From Magnetococcales bacterium (lineage in GTDB: Bacteria > Pseudomonadota > Magnetococcia > Magnetococcales > DC0425bin3): 37,761 nt of DNA. Below the pieces are notes generated by a model. It worked only from the letters and a program-made list of their open reading frames with translations, was not told the DNA's origin and made no database searches. Within the stretch, counting starts at the first letter, position 1, and every line of letters starts with the position of its first letter. Shown here piece after piece: positions 1-7,922 of this stretch. The DNA lies in contig JADGCJ010000018.1 in assembly GCA_015229045.1 (NCBI GenBank), positions 1 through 37,761 on the forward strand, given 5' to 3'. The position numbers were made by a program, and so were the translations under genes.

Positions 1-34
1 CTGGACCTGCCAGGGAGCCAGCCCCCTGGACCCC
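1..34 (-). repeat. Intergenic hairpin repeat, module shared with 13026-13059
   Basis: These 34 bases are the exact reverse complement of 13026-13059. The module folds into a hairpin (CCAGGGGGC paired with GCTCCCTGG, allowing one G-U). It continues off the left edge of the window, so its full length is unknown. It belongs to the dispersed hairpin family seen at three other intergenic sites here. Confidence 0.8.
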
Positions 35-45
35 GGTTCGTTGCC

Positions 46-65
46 GGGTGCTGAATAGTTACAAA
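46..65. repeat. 20-bp inverted repeat, left copy
   Basis: The 20-mer GGGTGCTGAATAGTTACAAA is present here, and its perfect reverse complement lies at 9765-9784. The two copies face away from each other and bracket the hyf operon, the antitoxin remnant, the cyclase and the thioredoxin. Each abuts other modules of the hairpin repeat family, so they may be the inner ends of two inverted copies of that family and not transposon termini. Confidence 0.75.
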
Positions 66-88
66 TGAAGAAAATCTCGTTGCATGGC

Positions 89-117
89 TTGCGTTGGCAG
101 TTCCAGGGGCATTATAA
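89..117 (+). promoter_or_regulatory. Candidate sigma70-type promoter for the hyf operon
   Basis: TTGCGT at 89-94 and TTATAA at 112-117 are separated by 17 bases, which is ideal sigma70 spacing. Transcription would start near 124, about 50 bases upstream of the hyfB ATG. No operator or sigma54 (-24/-12) signature was seen. The call rests on sequence inspection only. Confidence 0.5.
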
Positions 118-177
118 GGGACGCTCGGGTTGGTTGGTCTGGCGGAAAAAAAAGGATATCCAGGATGCGACTGCGCC

Positions 178-2199
178 ATGAATGCCCTTGATGTCGAGCT
201 CGTCCTTTGCGGTGGGTTTTTTGGTCTCGGGTTTGTAGCCTTGGGGTCCAGGAAGAGTCCGTTCTGGTTTCGCCTGGTGTACGGTGGCTCGGCACTGTTG
301 AGTCTGGCAGCTGTCGTGGTCAGTCTGACCCTCCTTCTGGTCGACCCGGTGCCCTTGAAAAGCAGTTTTCACATGGGTCTGCCGTGGATTGGCGTTCAGT
401 ACCGCCTGGACGCCCTGGCGGCGTTTTTTTTGTTGGTGATCAATCTGGGCGGCTCCATGGCGAGCCTGTTTGGTATCGGCTATGGCGCCCACGCCGAACG
501 CCCCCTGCGCATACTGCCCATGTATCCGGCCTTTCTCGCCGCCATGAACCTCGTCGTCATCGCCGACGATGCCTTTTCGTTCCTGGTCGCCTGGGAGTTC
601 ATGTCCCTGACCTCCTGGAGTCTGGTTCTGGTGGATCACAGGGTGCAGGAGAACCGCAAGGCAGCCTTCCTCTACCTGATCATGGCCAGTTTCGGCACCA
701 TGATGCTGTTGTTTGCCTTTGGCATCATGGCCGGCAACCGGGGGGATTACGCCTTCGATGCCATGCGCGGCGCCACTCTGCCGGAGTGGGGGGTCGCCGT
801 GGTCCTGGTCCTGACTCTTTTGGGGGCCGGCTCGAAGGCGGGTTTGGTGCCCCTGCACGTCTGGCTCCCTCTGGCCCATCCGGCAGCGCCGAGCCACGTC
901 TCGGCGCTCATGAGCGGCGTGATGACCAAGGTGGCTGTTTATGCGGCCATCCGCATTCTGTTCGATCTTTCCGGCCCCAACCCCTGGTGGTGGTCGGTGC
1001 CGGTGATGATCGTCGGAGGGATCACGGCCTTTCTTGGTATTCTTTATGCCATCATGCAGCGTGATATCAAGAGGTTTCTCGCCTACAGCACTGTGGAAAA
1101 CATTGGCATCATTTTCATCGGCATCGGGCTGGCCATGGCTTTCCAGGCCAATGGTCACGCCGAAGGTGCCGCCGTGGCCCTGACAGCGGTCCTGTTTCAC
1201 ACGTTGAACCACTCCCTGTTCAAGAATCTGCTCTTCATGGGTGCCGGGGCGGTCCTGCATGCGACGGGTCTGCGCGATATCGAGCAGTTGGGCGGTTTGA
1301 TCCATCGCATGCCGCGCACGGCCTTTTTGTTTCTGGTCGGGGCGGCATCCATTTCGGCCCTGCCGCCTCTGAACGGCTTTGTTTCGGAGTGGATGACCTT
1401 TCAGGCCATATTGGCCAGTCCGGAGTTTCCGCAGCCGGTACTGAAGTTCTTGGTTCCCCTGGTTGGCGCTGGTCTGGCCCTGACGGCCTCCCTGGTGGCA
1501 ACGGGTTTTGTCAAGGTCTATGGCATCACCTTTCTCGGGCGCCCCCGCTCCGAGGTCGCCAGAAACGCCCACGAGACCGACATCTTCTCCCTCAGTGCCA
1601 TGGCCATACTGGCTGCCTTGTGCCTGTTGTTCGGTGTTCTGCCGACACTGGTGGTCAAGGTGATCATGGCGGTACCTGGCCAACTGCTGGGAGCGACCCT
1701 CCCCAGCGGTATGGGCAACTCGGCATTCGGCTGGATGTTCCTGGTTCCCTTCGGTGTGACCCAAAGCTCCTATAACAGCCTGGCCATCCTTGTTTTTGTT
1801 GCAGTCTCGGCCAGTTTGGCGGCACTGTTCATCCATACGCATGCCTCGAATGTCGTGCGGAAGGGATCGGCCTGGGATTGCGGCTTCCCCGACCCCTCGA
1901 CCATGAGCCAGTATACTGGCAACAGTTTCAGTCAGCCCGTTCGCCGGGTCTTCGCCACGGTGTGCTTCCGGGCACGCGAAAAGGTCTTCATGCCGCGTCC
2001 GGGTGATCCGCAACCCGCCACGTTGAGCGTGACCATGCTCGACCCGGTGTGGGAGTCGATTTTTGCCCCTCTGGGACGCTTTGTCATCCGTGCCTCCGTC
2101 CGGGCCGACAAGATGCACTTTTTGACCATACGTCAGTTCCTGTCGATCACATTCGTCGCCCTGATACTCCTTCTTCTGGTGATTGCCCTATGGCGGTGA
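178..2199 (+). CDS. hyfB: HyfB-like proton-translocating membrane subunit (NuoL/MrpA-type antiporter family)
   Basis: A polytopic membrane protein of 673 residues, the usual length of the hydrogenase-4 HyfB family, belonging to the antiporter-like proton channel subunits related to NuoL, NuoM and NuoN. Typical proton-channel motifs are visible: the segment GSKAGLVPLHVWLPLAHPAA carries the conserved channel lysine, followed by KRFLAYSTVENIGI and a later HTLNHSLFKNLLF segment. It should sit in the inner membrane arm and couple electron transfer to ion movement. The ATG at 178 is preferred over the upstream in-frame TTG at 130 because the length and the MNAL start fit the family; the AGGA upstream is weak and about 12 bases away. 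The 3' end overlaps hyfC by 10 bases. It is the first gene of a six-gene operon. Confidence 0.88.
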   Translation: MNALDVELVLCGGFFGLGFVALGSRKSPFWFRLVYGGSALLSLAAVVVSLTLLLVDPVPLKSSFHMGLPWIGVQYRLDALAAFFLLVINLGGSMASLFGIGYGAHAERPLRILPMYPAFLAAMNLVVIADDAFSFLVAWEFMSLTSWSLVLVDHRVQENRKAAFLYLIMASFGTMMLLFAFGIMAGNRGDYAFDAMRGATLPEWGVAVVLVLTLLGAGSKAGLVPLHVWLPLAHPAAPSHVSALMSGVMTKVAVYAAIRILFDLSGPNPWWWSVPVMIVGGITAFLGILYAIMQRDIKRFLAYSTVENIGIIFIGIGLAMAFQANGHAEGAAVALTAVLFHTLNHSLFKNLLFMGAGAVLHATGLRDIEQLGGLIHRMPRTAFLFLVGAASISALPPLNGFVSEWMTFQAILASPEFPQPVLKFLVPLVGAGLALTASLVATGFVKVYGITFLGRPRSEVARNAHETDIFSLSAMAILAALCLLFGVLPTLVVKVIMAVPGQLLGATLPSGMGNSAFGWMFLVPFGVTQSSYNSLAILVFVAVSASLAALFIHTHASNVVRKGSAWDCGFPDPSTMSQYTGNSFSQPVRRVFATVCFRAREKVFMPRPGDPQPATLSVTMLDPVWESIFAPLGRFVIRASVRADKMHFLTIRQFLSITFVALILLLLVIALWR

Positions 2200-3146
2200 T
2201 CGTCGATTTCCTGGCCCAGGGTCTGCAAATTTTCCTGGTACTCCTGGTTTCACCCCTGGTGGTCGGGGTGGTGCGCAAGGTGAAGGCCCGTCTGCAACGT
2301 CGCCAGGGGCCTCCCTTCCTGCAGCCCTATCGTGACCTGATCCGCCTGCTGTCCAAAGACGCCCTGATGGCGGAAAACACCTCCTGGATCTATCGGACGG
2401 TTCCCTACATCCTGTTCGGCGTGACCTGGGTGGCAACGGCCTTGATCCCGACCTATACGACGGGTCTGGCTTTTGGTTGGGCGGCCGATCTGGTGGCCAT
2501 CGTCGCCCTCCTGGCGACAGGACGCTTTTTTCTGGCGCTGGCCGGCATGGATGTCGGCACGAGCTTTGGCGGCATAGGCTCCTCCCGCGAGATGATGATC
2601 TCTTCCCTCGCCGAACCAGCCATGTTGTTGGTCGTCTTCACGGTGGCCATCCTTGCCGGCACGACGCAACTGTCGCAGATTGCCCAGCACCTGATCACCG
2701 AAAATGTCGGACTTCGCGTCTCTTTGGGACTCGCCCTGATGGCCCTGATCATCGTTGCCATCGCCGAGAATGGCCGTATCCCGGTGGACAACCCGGCAAC
2801 CCACCTGGAGTTGACCATGGTGCATGAGGCCATGGTCCTCGAGTATTCCGGTCGGCATCTGGCCATGATCGAGACGGCCGCCGCCCTGAAGCTGGTCCTT
2901 TTCATCTCCATGACGGCCTGTCTTTTCTTCCCTTACGGCATGGCCATCCCGGGTGGATCCCTCCTGGATTTGGCGGTTGGTCTGGCAACCTATCTGAGCA
3001 AGCTGTTTTGCGGAGCTGTCCTGTTGGCCATCGGCGAGACGGTCGTGGCCAAAATGCGCGTCTTTCGCGTGGCGGAGTTCCTGACGATCGCCCTGGTCCT
3101 GGGAATCCTGGCTGTGGTTCTTCTGTTCGTCACCATGGGTATGTAA
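2190..3146 (+). CDS. hyfC: HyfC-like membrane subunit (NuoH family)
   Basis: A hydrophobic protein of 318 residues of the NuoH/HycD/HyfC family, which anchors the soluble module to the membrane and forms part of the quinone or ion-transfer channel. Visible hallmarks are VVRKVKARLQRRQGPPFLQPY near the N terminus, GSSREMMISSLAEPA in the middle, and ENGRIPVDNPATHLELTMVHEAM, the acidic loop typical of the family. The ATG at 2190 overlaps the end of hyfB by 10 bases, indicating translational coupling. The stop codon (3144-3146) is followed at once by the left arm of an unusual inverted-repeat element that separates it from hyfE. Confidence 0.9.
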   Translation: MAVIVDFLAQGLQIFLVLLVSPLVVGVVRKVKARLQRRQGPPFLQPYRDLIRLLSKDALMAENTSWIYRTVPYILFGVTWVATALIPTYTTGLAFGWAADLVAIVALLATGRFFLALAGMDVGTSFGGIGSSREMMISSLAEPAMLLVVFTVAILAGTTQLSQIAQHLITENVGLRVSLGLALMALIIVAIAENGRIPVDNPATHLELTMVHEAMVLEYSGRHLAMIETAAALKLVLFISMTACLFFPYGMAIPGGSLLDLAVGLATYLSKLFCGAVLLAIGETVVAKMRVFRVAEFLTIALVLGILAVVLLFVTMGM

Positions 3147-3269
3147 TTCCAATTCCAGATCAAGATGGATGCGAGGCGACAACGCATGAGCGACGAGACA
3201 GTACGTGTTGGGTACGGCAAGGAGCGCGTGAAGCAGTCAACGAAGCAGGCGCTTGATCTGGAATTGGAA
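3147..3269 (+). repeat. Intra-operon element, copy A: conserved core within an 18-bp perfect inverted repeat
   Basis: Left arm TTCCAATTCCAGATCAAG (3147-3164) and right arm CTTGATCTGGAATTGGAA (3252-3269) are perfect reverse complements and enclose an 87-base core. The core (3165-3251) matches the core of the element at 15115-15237 read on the minus strand. The best-conserved block is at 3190-3211, including CAGTACGTGTTGG. The arms of the two copies are unrelated to each other. The element fills almost the whole hyfC-hyfE gap, and its right arm supplies purine-rich sequence ahead of the hyfE ATG. In RNA it would form one long hairpin. No coding potential was seen. Confidence 0.85.
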
Positions 3270-3274
3270 CAGGA

Positions 3275-4012
3275 ATGAGTTACGATCTGGATGTGACCCA
3301 CCTGTTGGCCGGATCGACCCTGATGGTCAGTTTCGTCCTGCTCTACCAGACCCGCATGTATGGTATTCTGAACGCTTTTGCCTTGCAGTCGGTTTTCCTG
3401 GCCATGGCCGTCGTCTGGCAGGCCAAGGTCCAACAGGCCCCGCACCTCATGGTCACCGCATTCATGGCCCTGACAGTCAAGGCCGGTCTCATTCCCTGGG
3501 TGTTGCGCATCATCATTCGCAAGCTGGGCATTCATCGCCACATCGAAACCGTGGTCGGCGTTGGTACCACCCTGCTGGTGGCCGTGTTTTTGACCATGCT
3601 GGCCATCCTGATCGTCGTGCCCATGACCTCCGCCCACGCCATCGAGACACGCCAGGATCTGGCGTTTGCCCTGGCTGTCATCCTGTTGGGCATCCTCGTG
3701 ATGATCACCCGTCACAATGCCATCAGCCAGATCGTCGGCTTCATGTCCCTGGAAAACGGCCTGATCCTGGCTGCCACCGGCGCCAAAGGTATGCCGCTCG
3801 TGGTGGAGATCAGCGTCGCCTTTTCCGTGTTGATCGCCTTCCTGGTCTTTGGCATCTTTTTGTTCCGGATTCGCGAACGCTTCGACTCCATCGACATTGG
3901 CAACCTCGAGCGTTTCCGCAAGGGACGCATGGAGGGGCGCTATCGCACGGAAGAGAGTCTCGCGACCCCCGACATTCCCTCCATGGATCCAGTGCAAGGG
4001 GAGCGCCCATGA
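3275..4012 (+). CDS. hyfE: HyfE-like small membrane subunit
   Basis: A membrane protein of 245 residues resembling HyfE of hydrogenase 4; the N-terminal half of the family relates to NuoK. Several hydrophobic segments are visible, with TVKAGLIPWVLRIIIRKL, SQIVGFMSLENGLILAATG and a terminal FLFRIRERFDSIDIGNLERFRKGR typical of the family. It has a C-terminal hydrophilic tail of about 30 residues after that motif, somewhat longer than I expect for the family. The start at 3275 follows AGGA almost directly, so ribosome binding may depend on the GGAATTGGA of the preceding inverted-repeat arm. Its stop overlaps the hyfF start as ATGA. Confidence 0.87.
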   Translation: MSYDLDVTHLLAGSTLMVSFVLLYQTRMYGILNAFALQSVFLAMAVVWQAKVQQAPHLMVTAFMALTVKAGLIPWVLRIIIRKLGIHRHIETVVGVGTTLLVAVFLTMLAILIVVPMTSAHAIETRQDLAFALAVILLGILVMITRHNAISQIVGFMSLENGLILAATGAKGMPLVVEISVAFSVLIAFLVFGIFLFRIRERFDSIDIGNLERFRKGRMEGRYRTEESLATPDIPSMDPVQGERP

Positions 4013-5475
4013 CCCTTCCGGAGACTGCCCTGATCACGCCAGGCATGGCCTTGCATGCGCTGTTGGTCATTCCAGGGATGACGGCTGTCGTCCTGTTGAT
4101 GATTCCCGGCTACCGGCTGGGATCGTGGATCAATGTCCTGTCGACAGCCATCACCTTCATGATGGGACTCTTTTTGTTCTTCACCCCCCACTTTGCTTCG
4201 GGACTGCTGTTCGTCGATGCCTTCAACGTCTATCTGATCGCCCTCAACACCCTCGTCGGCCTGACCACCAGCATTTTCAGTGCAACCTATATCGCCCACG
4301 AGCTGGAGACAGGGCATCTGACTCCCAACCAGCTCCGCTTTTATCATGCCATGTATCAAGCCTTGATGGCCGCCATGAATCTGGCCCTGGCCAGCAACAA
4401 CATCGGCTTGATGTGGGTGGGTCTCGAAGTGGCCACCATCACGACGGTGGTCATGGTCGGCATCTATCGCACCCCGGACGCCGTGGAGGCAGCCTGGAAA
4501 TATTTCATTCTCGGCAGTGTCGGCATTGCCCTGGCTTTTTTTGGTACCATCCTCATCTATCTGGTGGCCCAACCCGTGGTGGGCGAAGGGATGGCCGCCA
4601 TGACCTGGACCAACCTCGTGGCCTCCTCGAGTCGCATGGATCCCAGGCTCCTGAGTCTGGCTTTCGTCTTTCTGCTGGTCGGTTTTGGCACCAAGGTCGG
4701 CCTTGCCCCTCTGCACGCCTGGCTGCCCGACGCCCATGCCGAGGGCCCGACCCCCATCTCGGCGGTCCTCTCCGGCTTGTTGTTGAACGTCGCCCTCTAT
4801 GCCGTTCTGCGTTTCAAGATGATCCTGGCCGGCAACCCGGACTCCCTGGCTCCTGGTCCCATCCTCATGTTCATGGGACTGCTCTCTCTGCTCTTTGCCG
4901 GGTTCATGCTCTATCAGCGCAAGGATATCAAACGTCTGTTCGCCTACTCCTCCATTGAACACATGGGGATCATCACCTTCGCTTTTGGCATGGGTGGCGC
5001 CTTGGCCAATTTTGCCGGCCTGCTGCACATGACCATGCACAGCCTGACCAAATCGGCCATCTTCTTTGCCGTGGGCCATGTGAGCCAGGCCAAGGAGACG
5101 AAGGACATGGATGCCATCCACGGTCTGAGCGAGTCGCATCCCACCCTGGCCTGGGGTCTGGCCCTGGGGGTTGTCGCCATTGCCGGTTTGCCGCCGTTTG
5201 GCATTTTTGCCAGCGAATTTGTCCTGGTGACCACAACTTTTTCCCGCGAACCCCTCCTGGCGATCATTCTGGTGATCGGCTTGCTGGTCGCCTTCGGTGC
5301 TTTGTTGTTCAGACTCCAGGAGCTTCTGTTCGGAGAGCCGGTTGGCACATCCAAGCCGCTGCAAGCCTCTCTCCTGCCCCTGTTTGCCCATCTGGCCCTG
5401 GTTTTATGGGCAGGACTGCACCTGCCGGACAAGCTGGGAGTCTGGTTTGCCCGTGTCGCCGATCTCCTCGGATAG
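4009..5475 (+). CDS. hyfF: HyfF-like membrane subunit (NuoN/NuoL-type antiporter family)
   Basis: A polytopic protein of 488 residues, the second antiporter-like subunit of the operon. It carries GFGTKVGLAPLHAWLPDAHAEGPTPISAVLSG, with the channel lysine and the broken-helix region characteristic of these subunits, followed by RKDIKRLFAYSSIEHMGII and HSLTKSAIFFAVGH. With hyfB this gives the complex two potential proton pumps. The start overlaps the hyfE stop by four bases (ATGA) and has GGGGAG upstream. Ten bases separate its stop from hyfG. Confidence 0.9.
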   Translation: MTLPETALITPGMALHALLVIPGMTAVVLLMIPGYRLGSWINVLSTAITFMMGLFLFFTPHFASGLLFVDAFNVYLIALNTLVGLTTSIFSATYIAHELETGHLTPNQLRFYHAMYQALMAAMNLALASNNIGLMWVGLEVATITTVVMVGIYRTPDAVEAAWKYFILGSVGIALAFFGTILIYLVAQPVVGEGMAAMTWTNLVASSSRMDPRLLSLAFVFLLVGFGTKVGLAPLHAWLPDAHAEGPTPISAVLSGLLLNVALYAVLRFKMILAGNPDSLAPGPILMFMGLLSLLFAGFMLYQRKDIKRLFAYSSIEHMGIITFAFGMGGALANFAGLLHMTMHSLTKSAIFFAVGHVSQAKETKDMDAIHGLSESHPTLAWGLALGVVAIAGLPPFGIFASEFVLVTTTFSREPLLAIILVIGLLVAFGALLFRLQELLFGEPVGTSKPLQASLLPLFAHLALVLWAGLHLPDKLGVWFARVADLLG

Positions 5476-5485
5476 GGGTGAAACA

Positions 5486-7039
5486 ATGAACAGCCCGCAC
5501 CATGAGATTGACCATCAAATCCAGACAAGAGGCAGGCGCGTCGCCGGGCATCGCCCCTGGCCGCGCTGGCAAATCGACCCTGACACCTGGGCCCGTCTCG
5601 GCATGGCCCTGGGAGCGGGTCAGTGCGACCTCTTCGCCTTGTGGGCCGATCCCCTGGAAGTCCATGCCGCCGTCGTTGGCCTGCCAAGCGGGGCCATGGT
5701 CCTTTCGGTCGCAGTGGAGAGCGGAGGGTATCCGGCCCTGACCCCCGATCACCTCCCCGCCCTGCGCCTGGAACGCACCGTGCGCGACATGTATGGACAC
5801 ACGCCACGCGGATTACGCGATGATCGCCCCTGGCTGAACCATGGCGTATGGTTGCGCCCGCCTCGCCCCGAGGCCATGCCTTGCAATCTGGCGTCGCCGA
5901 CCACCTATCCTTTTCTCCCCATCCACGGAGAGTCGTTGCACCAGATTCCGGTCGGTCCGGTGCATGCCGGTATTATCGAGCCGGGACATTTTCGCTTTAC
6001 CGCCAATGGCGAGTGCGTGGTACGGCTGGAGGAGCGCCTGGGCTACGTCCATAAGGGGGTGGAGCAGCTCCTGGAAGGCAAGAGTGTACAAGAGGGAGGG
6101 CGCCTGTGCGGACGCATCTCCGGCGACAGCACCGTCGCCTATACGGTGGCCTTCGCCCGTGCCGTCGAAGCCGCCCTGGAGATCGATCCCTCCCCTCGCG
6201 CCCATAACCTGCGTGGCTTGATGGCCGAGTTGGAGCGCCTGGCCAACCATTGCGGAGATATCGGCTTTATCTGCAACGATGCCGCCTTCTCCATCCTTCA
6301 GGCCCATTTTTCCATGCTGCGCGAAGAGATTCTGCAGGCTGCCCATCACTGCTTCGGGCATCGCCTGATGATGGATCGGGTCGTGCCGGGGGGCGTCGTC
6401 GCCGACCTGCCTCCGGATGGAAAGCCCTTTCTGATGGGCTTCCTGGACAGATTCGAGAAGCGTTTCGATCATCTCATGGCCGTCTATGACTCGGTACCTT
6501 CGCTGCTCGATCGGACGCGGGCGACCGGAATCCTCACGCCCGAGTTGGCACGGCAATTCGCTCCTGGTGGCTTCGTCGGACGTGGTTCCGGCAGAAAGTT
6601 TGATTCCCGTCATCAACTGGCCTACCCCCCTTACGATACCTTGAACTTTGCCGTACCCATCCGGCTTGAAGGGGACGTCCATGCCAGGCTCCTCAATCGT
6701 GCCGATGAGGTCAAACAGAGCCTTGGCATCATGCGCCAACTGCTGGCCCAGCCTGGCGATGGCCCCTTGAGCGTTCCGGTCGATGTTGCCATCGTCGGCC
6801 AGGAAAACGCCTCCGGGCCAGGCATCCGGGAGGGGTGTGGTGTCACCGAGGCGTTTCGCGGCGATGTTTTTATCTGGTTGCGCCTCGATGCCGAGGGCAA
6901 AATTCTGCGTTGCCATCCCCGGGACGCCTCCTGGTTCCAGTGGCCACTCCTGGAGGCCTGCATCGAAGGCAATATAGTCGCCGATTTTCCCTTGTGCAAC
7001 AAATCCTTCAACTGTTCCTACTCCGGCCACGATCTGTGA
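5486..7039 (+). CDS. hyfG: HyfG-like large subunit (NuoC-NuoD fusion) with degenerate nickel site
   Basis: A soluble catalytic-type subunit of 517 residues. The first ~120 residues are a NuoC-like 30-kDa domain (LRLERTVRDMYGHTPRGL), and the rest is the NuoD/HycE-like large-subunit domain. In active group 4 [NiFe] hydrogenases the N-terminal motif is CGICGxxH. Here it reads CGRISGDS (residues 208-215), so the first Cys stays but the second Cys is Ile and the His is Ser. The C-terminal DPCxxC motif is replaced by DFPLCNKSFNCSYSGHDL, and the protein ends there with no cleavable maturation peptide. This matches the Ehr (hydrogenase-related) type, so hydrogenase activity is unlikely. The ATG at 5486 has a GGGGTGA ribosome site, and translation upstream would run into hyfF. 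Confidence 0.88.
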   Translation: MNSPHHEIDHQIQTRGRRVAGHRPWPRWQIDPDTWARLGMALGAGQCDLFALWADPLEVHAAVVGLPSGAMVLSVAVESGGYPALTPDHLPALRLERTVRDMYGHTPRGLRDDRPWLNHGVWLRPPRPEAMPCNLASPTTYPFLPIHGESLHQIPVGPVHAGIIEPGHFRFTANGECVVRLEERLGYVHKGVEQLLEGKSVQEGGRLCGRISGDSTVAYTVAFARAVEAALEIDPSPRAHNLRGLMAELERLANHCGDIGFICNDAAFSILQAHFSMLREEILQAAHHCFGHRLMMDRVVPGGVVADLPPDGKPFLMGFLDRFEKRFDHLMAVYDSVPSLLDRTRATGILTPELARQFAPGGFVGRGSGRKFDSRHQLAYPPYDTLNFAVPIRLEGDVHARLLNRADEVKQSLGIMRQLLAQPGDGPLSVPVDVAIVGQENASGPGIREGCGVTEAFRGDVFIWLRLDAEGKILRCHPRDASWFQWPLLEACIEGNIVADFPLCNKSFNCSYSGHDL

Positions 7040-7048
7040 GGTGAGGCG

Positions 7049-7585
7049 ATGCACAACCTCCTGGCACAAGCGGTTTTCTCTCCCCCCGTGACCCTGGCCG
7101 CTCCGGAACCGGATGCGGCAGCCCTGGCCGAGGCAACCCAGGCTTTGCGGGAGCGTCCTCGCCGCATGATCGGGGGCACCGTCGCCATCCGCGAAGTGGA
7201 CGCCGGCTCCTGCAATGGCTGCGAACTGGAAATCCACGCCCTGAACAACCCCTTCTACGACGTGGAGCGTTTTGGCATGCACTTTGTGGCTTCGCCCCGG
7301 CATGCCGATCTGCTGCTGGTCACCGGGCCGGTCGCCTGCAATATGCGCCAGGGCCTGGAACGCACCTACGCCGCCACCCCCGCCCCCAATTGGGTTGTCG
7401 CGGTCGGAGATTGTGCCTGCTCGGGCGGGGTGTTCAAGGGGAGCTATGCCTGTGTCGGCGCCGTCAAGGATGTGGTGCCGGTCGATGTGCATATCCCCGG
7501 CTGCCCCCCGACCCCGACCGATCTGCTCAAAGGGTTTCTCGCGCTGCTCAAAGCGATCGAGGAGAATCCGCCCGGCAGGAGGTAG
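7049..7585 (+). CDS. hyfI: HyfI-like iron-sulfur small subunit (NuoB family)
   Basis: A protein of 178 residues of the NuoB/HycG/HyfI family that holds the proximal (N2-type) [4Fe-4S] cluster next to the large subunit. All four expected ligands are present: CNGCE (Cys55, Cys58), GDCACSGG (Cys122) and PGCPPTP (Cys152). The small subunit is therefore intact even though its partner hyfG has lost the metal site. It starts nine bases after hyfG and ends the recognisable complex. No HyfA or HyfH ferredoxin, no hyp maturation gene and no formate dehydrogenase gene is nearby. Confidence 0.9.
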   Translation: MHNLLAQAVFSPPVTLAAPEPDAAALAEATQALRERPRRMIGGTVAIREVDAGSCNGCELEIHALNNPFYDVERFGMHFVASPRHADLLLVTGPVACNMRQGLERTYAATPAPNWVVAVGDCACSGGVFKGSYACVGAVKDVVPVDVHIPGCPPTPTDLLKGFLALLKAIEENPPGRR

Positions 7586-7591
7586 CTTGCA

Positions 7592-7918
7592 ATGATAAAA
7601 ATCGGGACATATAAAAGCGATGCCTTCGCGGCGATCCATGAAACAGCGGCTGGAATGTACGACGCTGGGGTTATTGACAAACAGACGATGCGCAGTTTTG
7701 ATCGCTCCTGCCTGACGCCAATTCACGATTTTACTGGCGACGACGTGCGCGCTTTACGTATCCGGGAGGGAGTAAGTCAAGCTGTTTTTGCCTACTATCT
7801 GAACGTGACCAAGGATTACGTCAGTAAGTGGGAGCGCGGCGAGAAAAAACCGACAGGTGCTTGTCTGAAACACTCCTTTCCATCGTAGAGCGCAAAGGGC
7901 TTGAGGCCATAATCTGAA
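7592..7918 (+). pseudogene. Orphan HigA-type antitoxin, frameshifted near the 3' end
   Basis: The N-terminal ~90 residues match the XRE helix-turn-helix antitoxins of the HigA type: MIKIGTYKSDAFAAIHETAAGMY, then LTPIHDFTGDDVRALRIREGVSQAVFAYYLNVTKDYVSKWERGEKKPTG. The open frame stops at 7888 with the unrelated tail CLKHSFPS. Shifting frame after about 7870 restores LLSIVERKGLEAII and a stop at 7916-7918, the normal family ending, so a one-base deletion (or two-base insertion) has occurred. The HTH domain precedes the lesion, so DNA binding may survive. No HigB/RelE toxin lies upstream; hyfI ends only six bases away, and the ribosome site GGAGG overlaps the hyfI stop. Confidence 0.75.
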
Positions 7919-7922
7919 AAGG

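Noticed and set aside
112..2118. Minus-strand open frame of 668 residues opposite hyfB
   Set aside because: It is antisense to a clear membrane protein, has a low-complexity Gln/His/Arg-rich composition and no recognisable domain; it is a shadow of GC-rich codon usage.
3940..5391. Minus-strand open frame of 483 residues opposite hyfF
   Set aside because: It is a shadow of a well-supported antiporter subunit; composition is Gln/Gly/His rich and no motif is seen.
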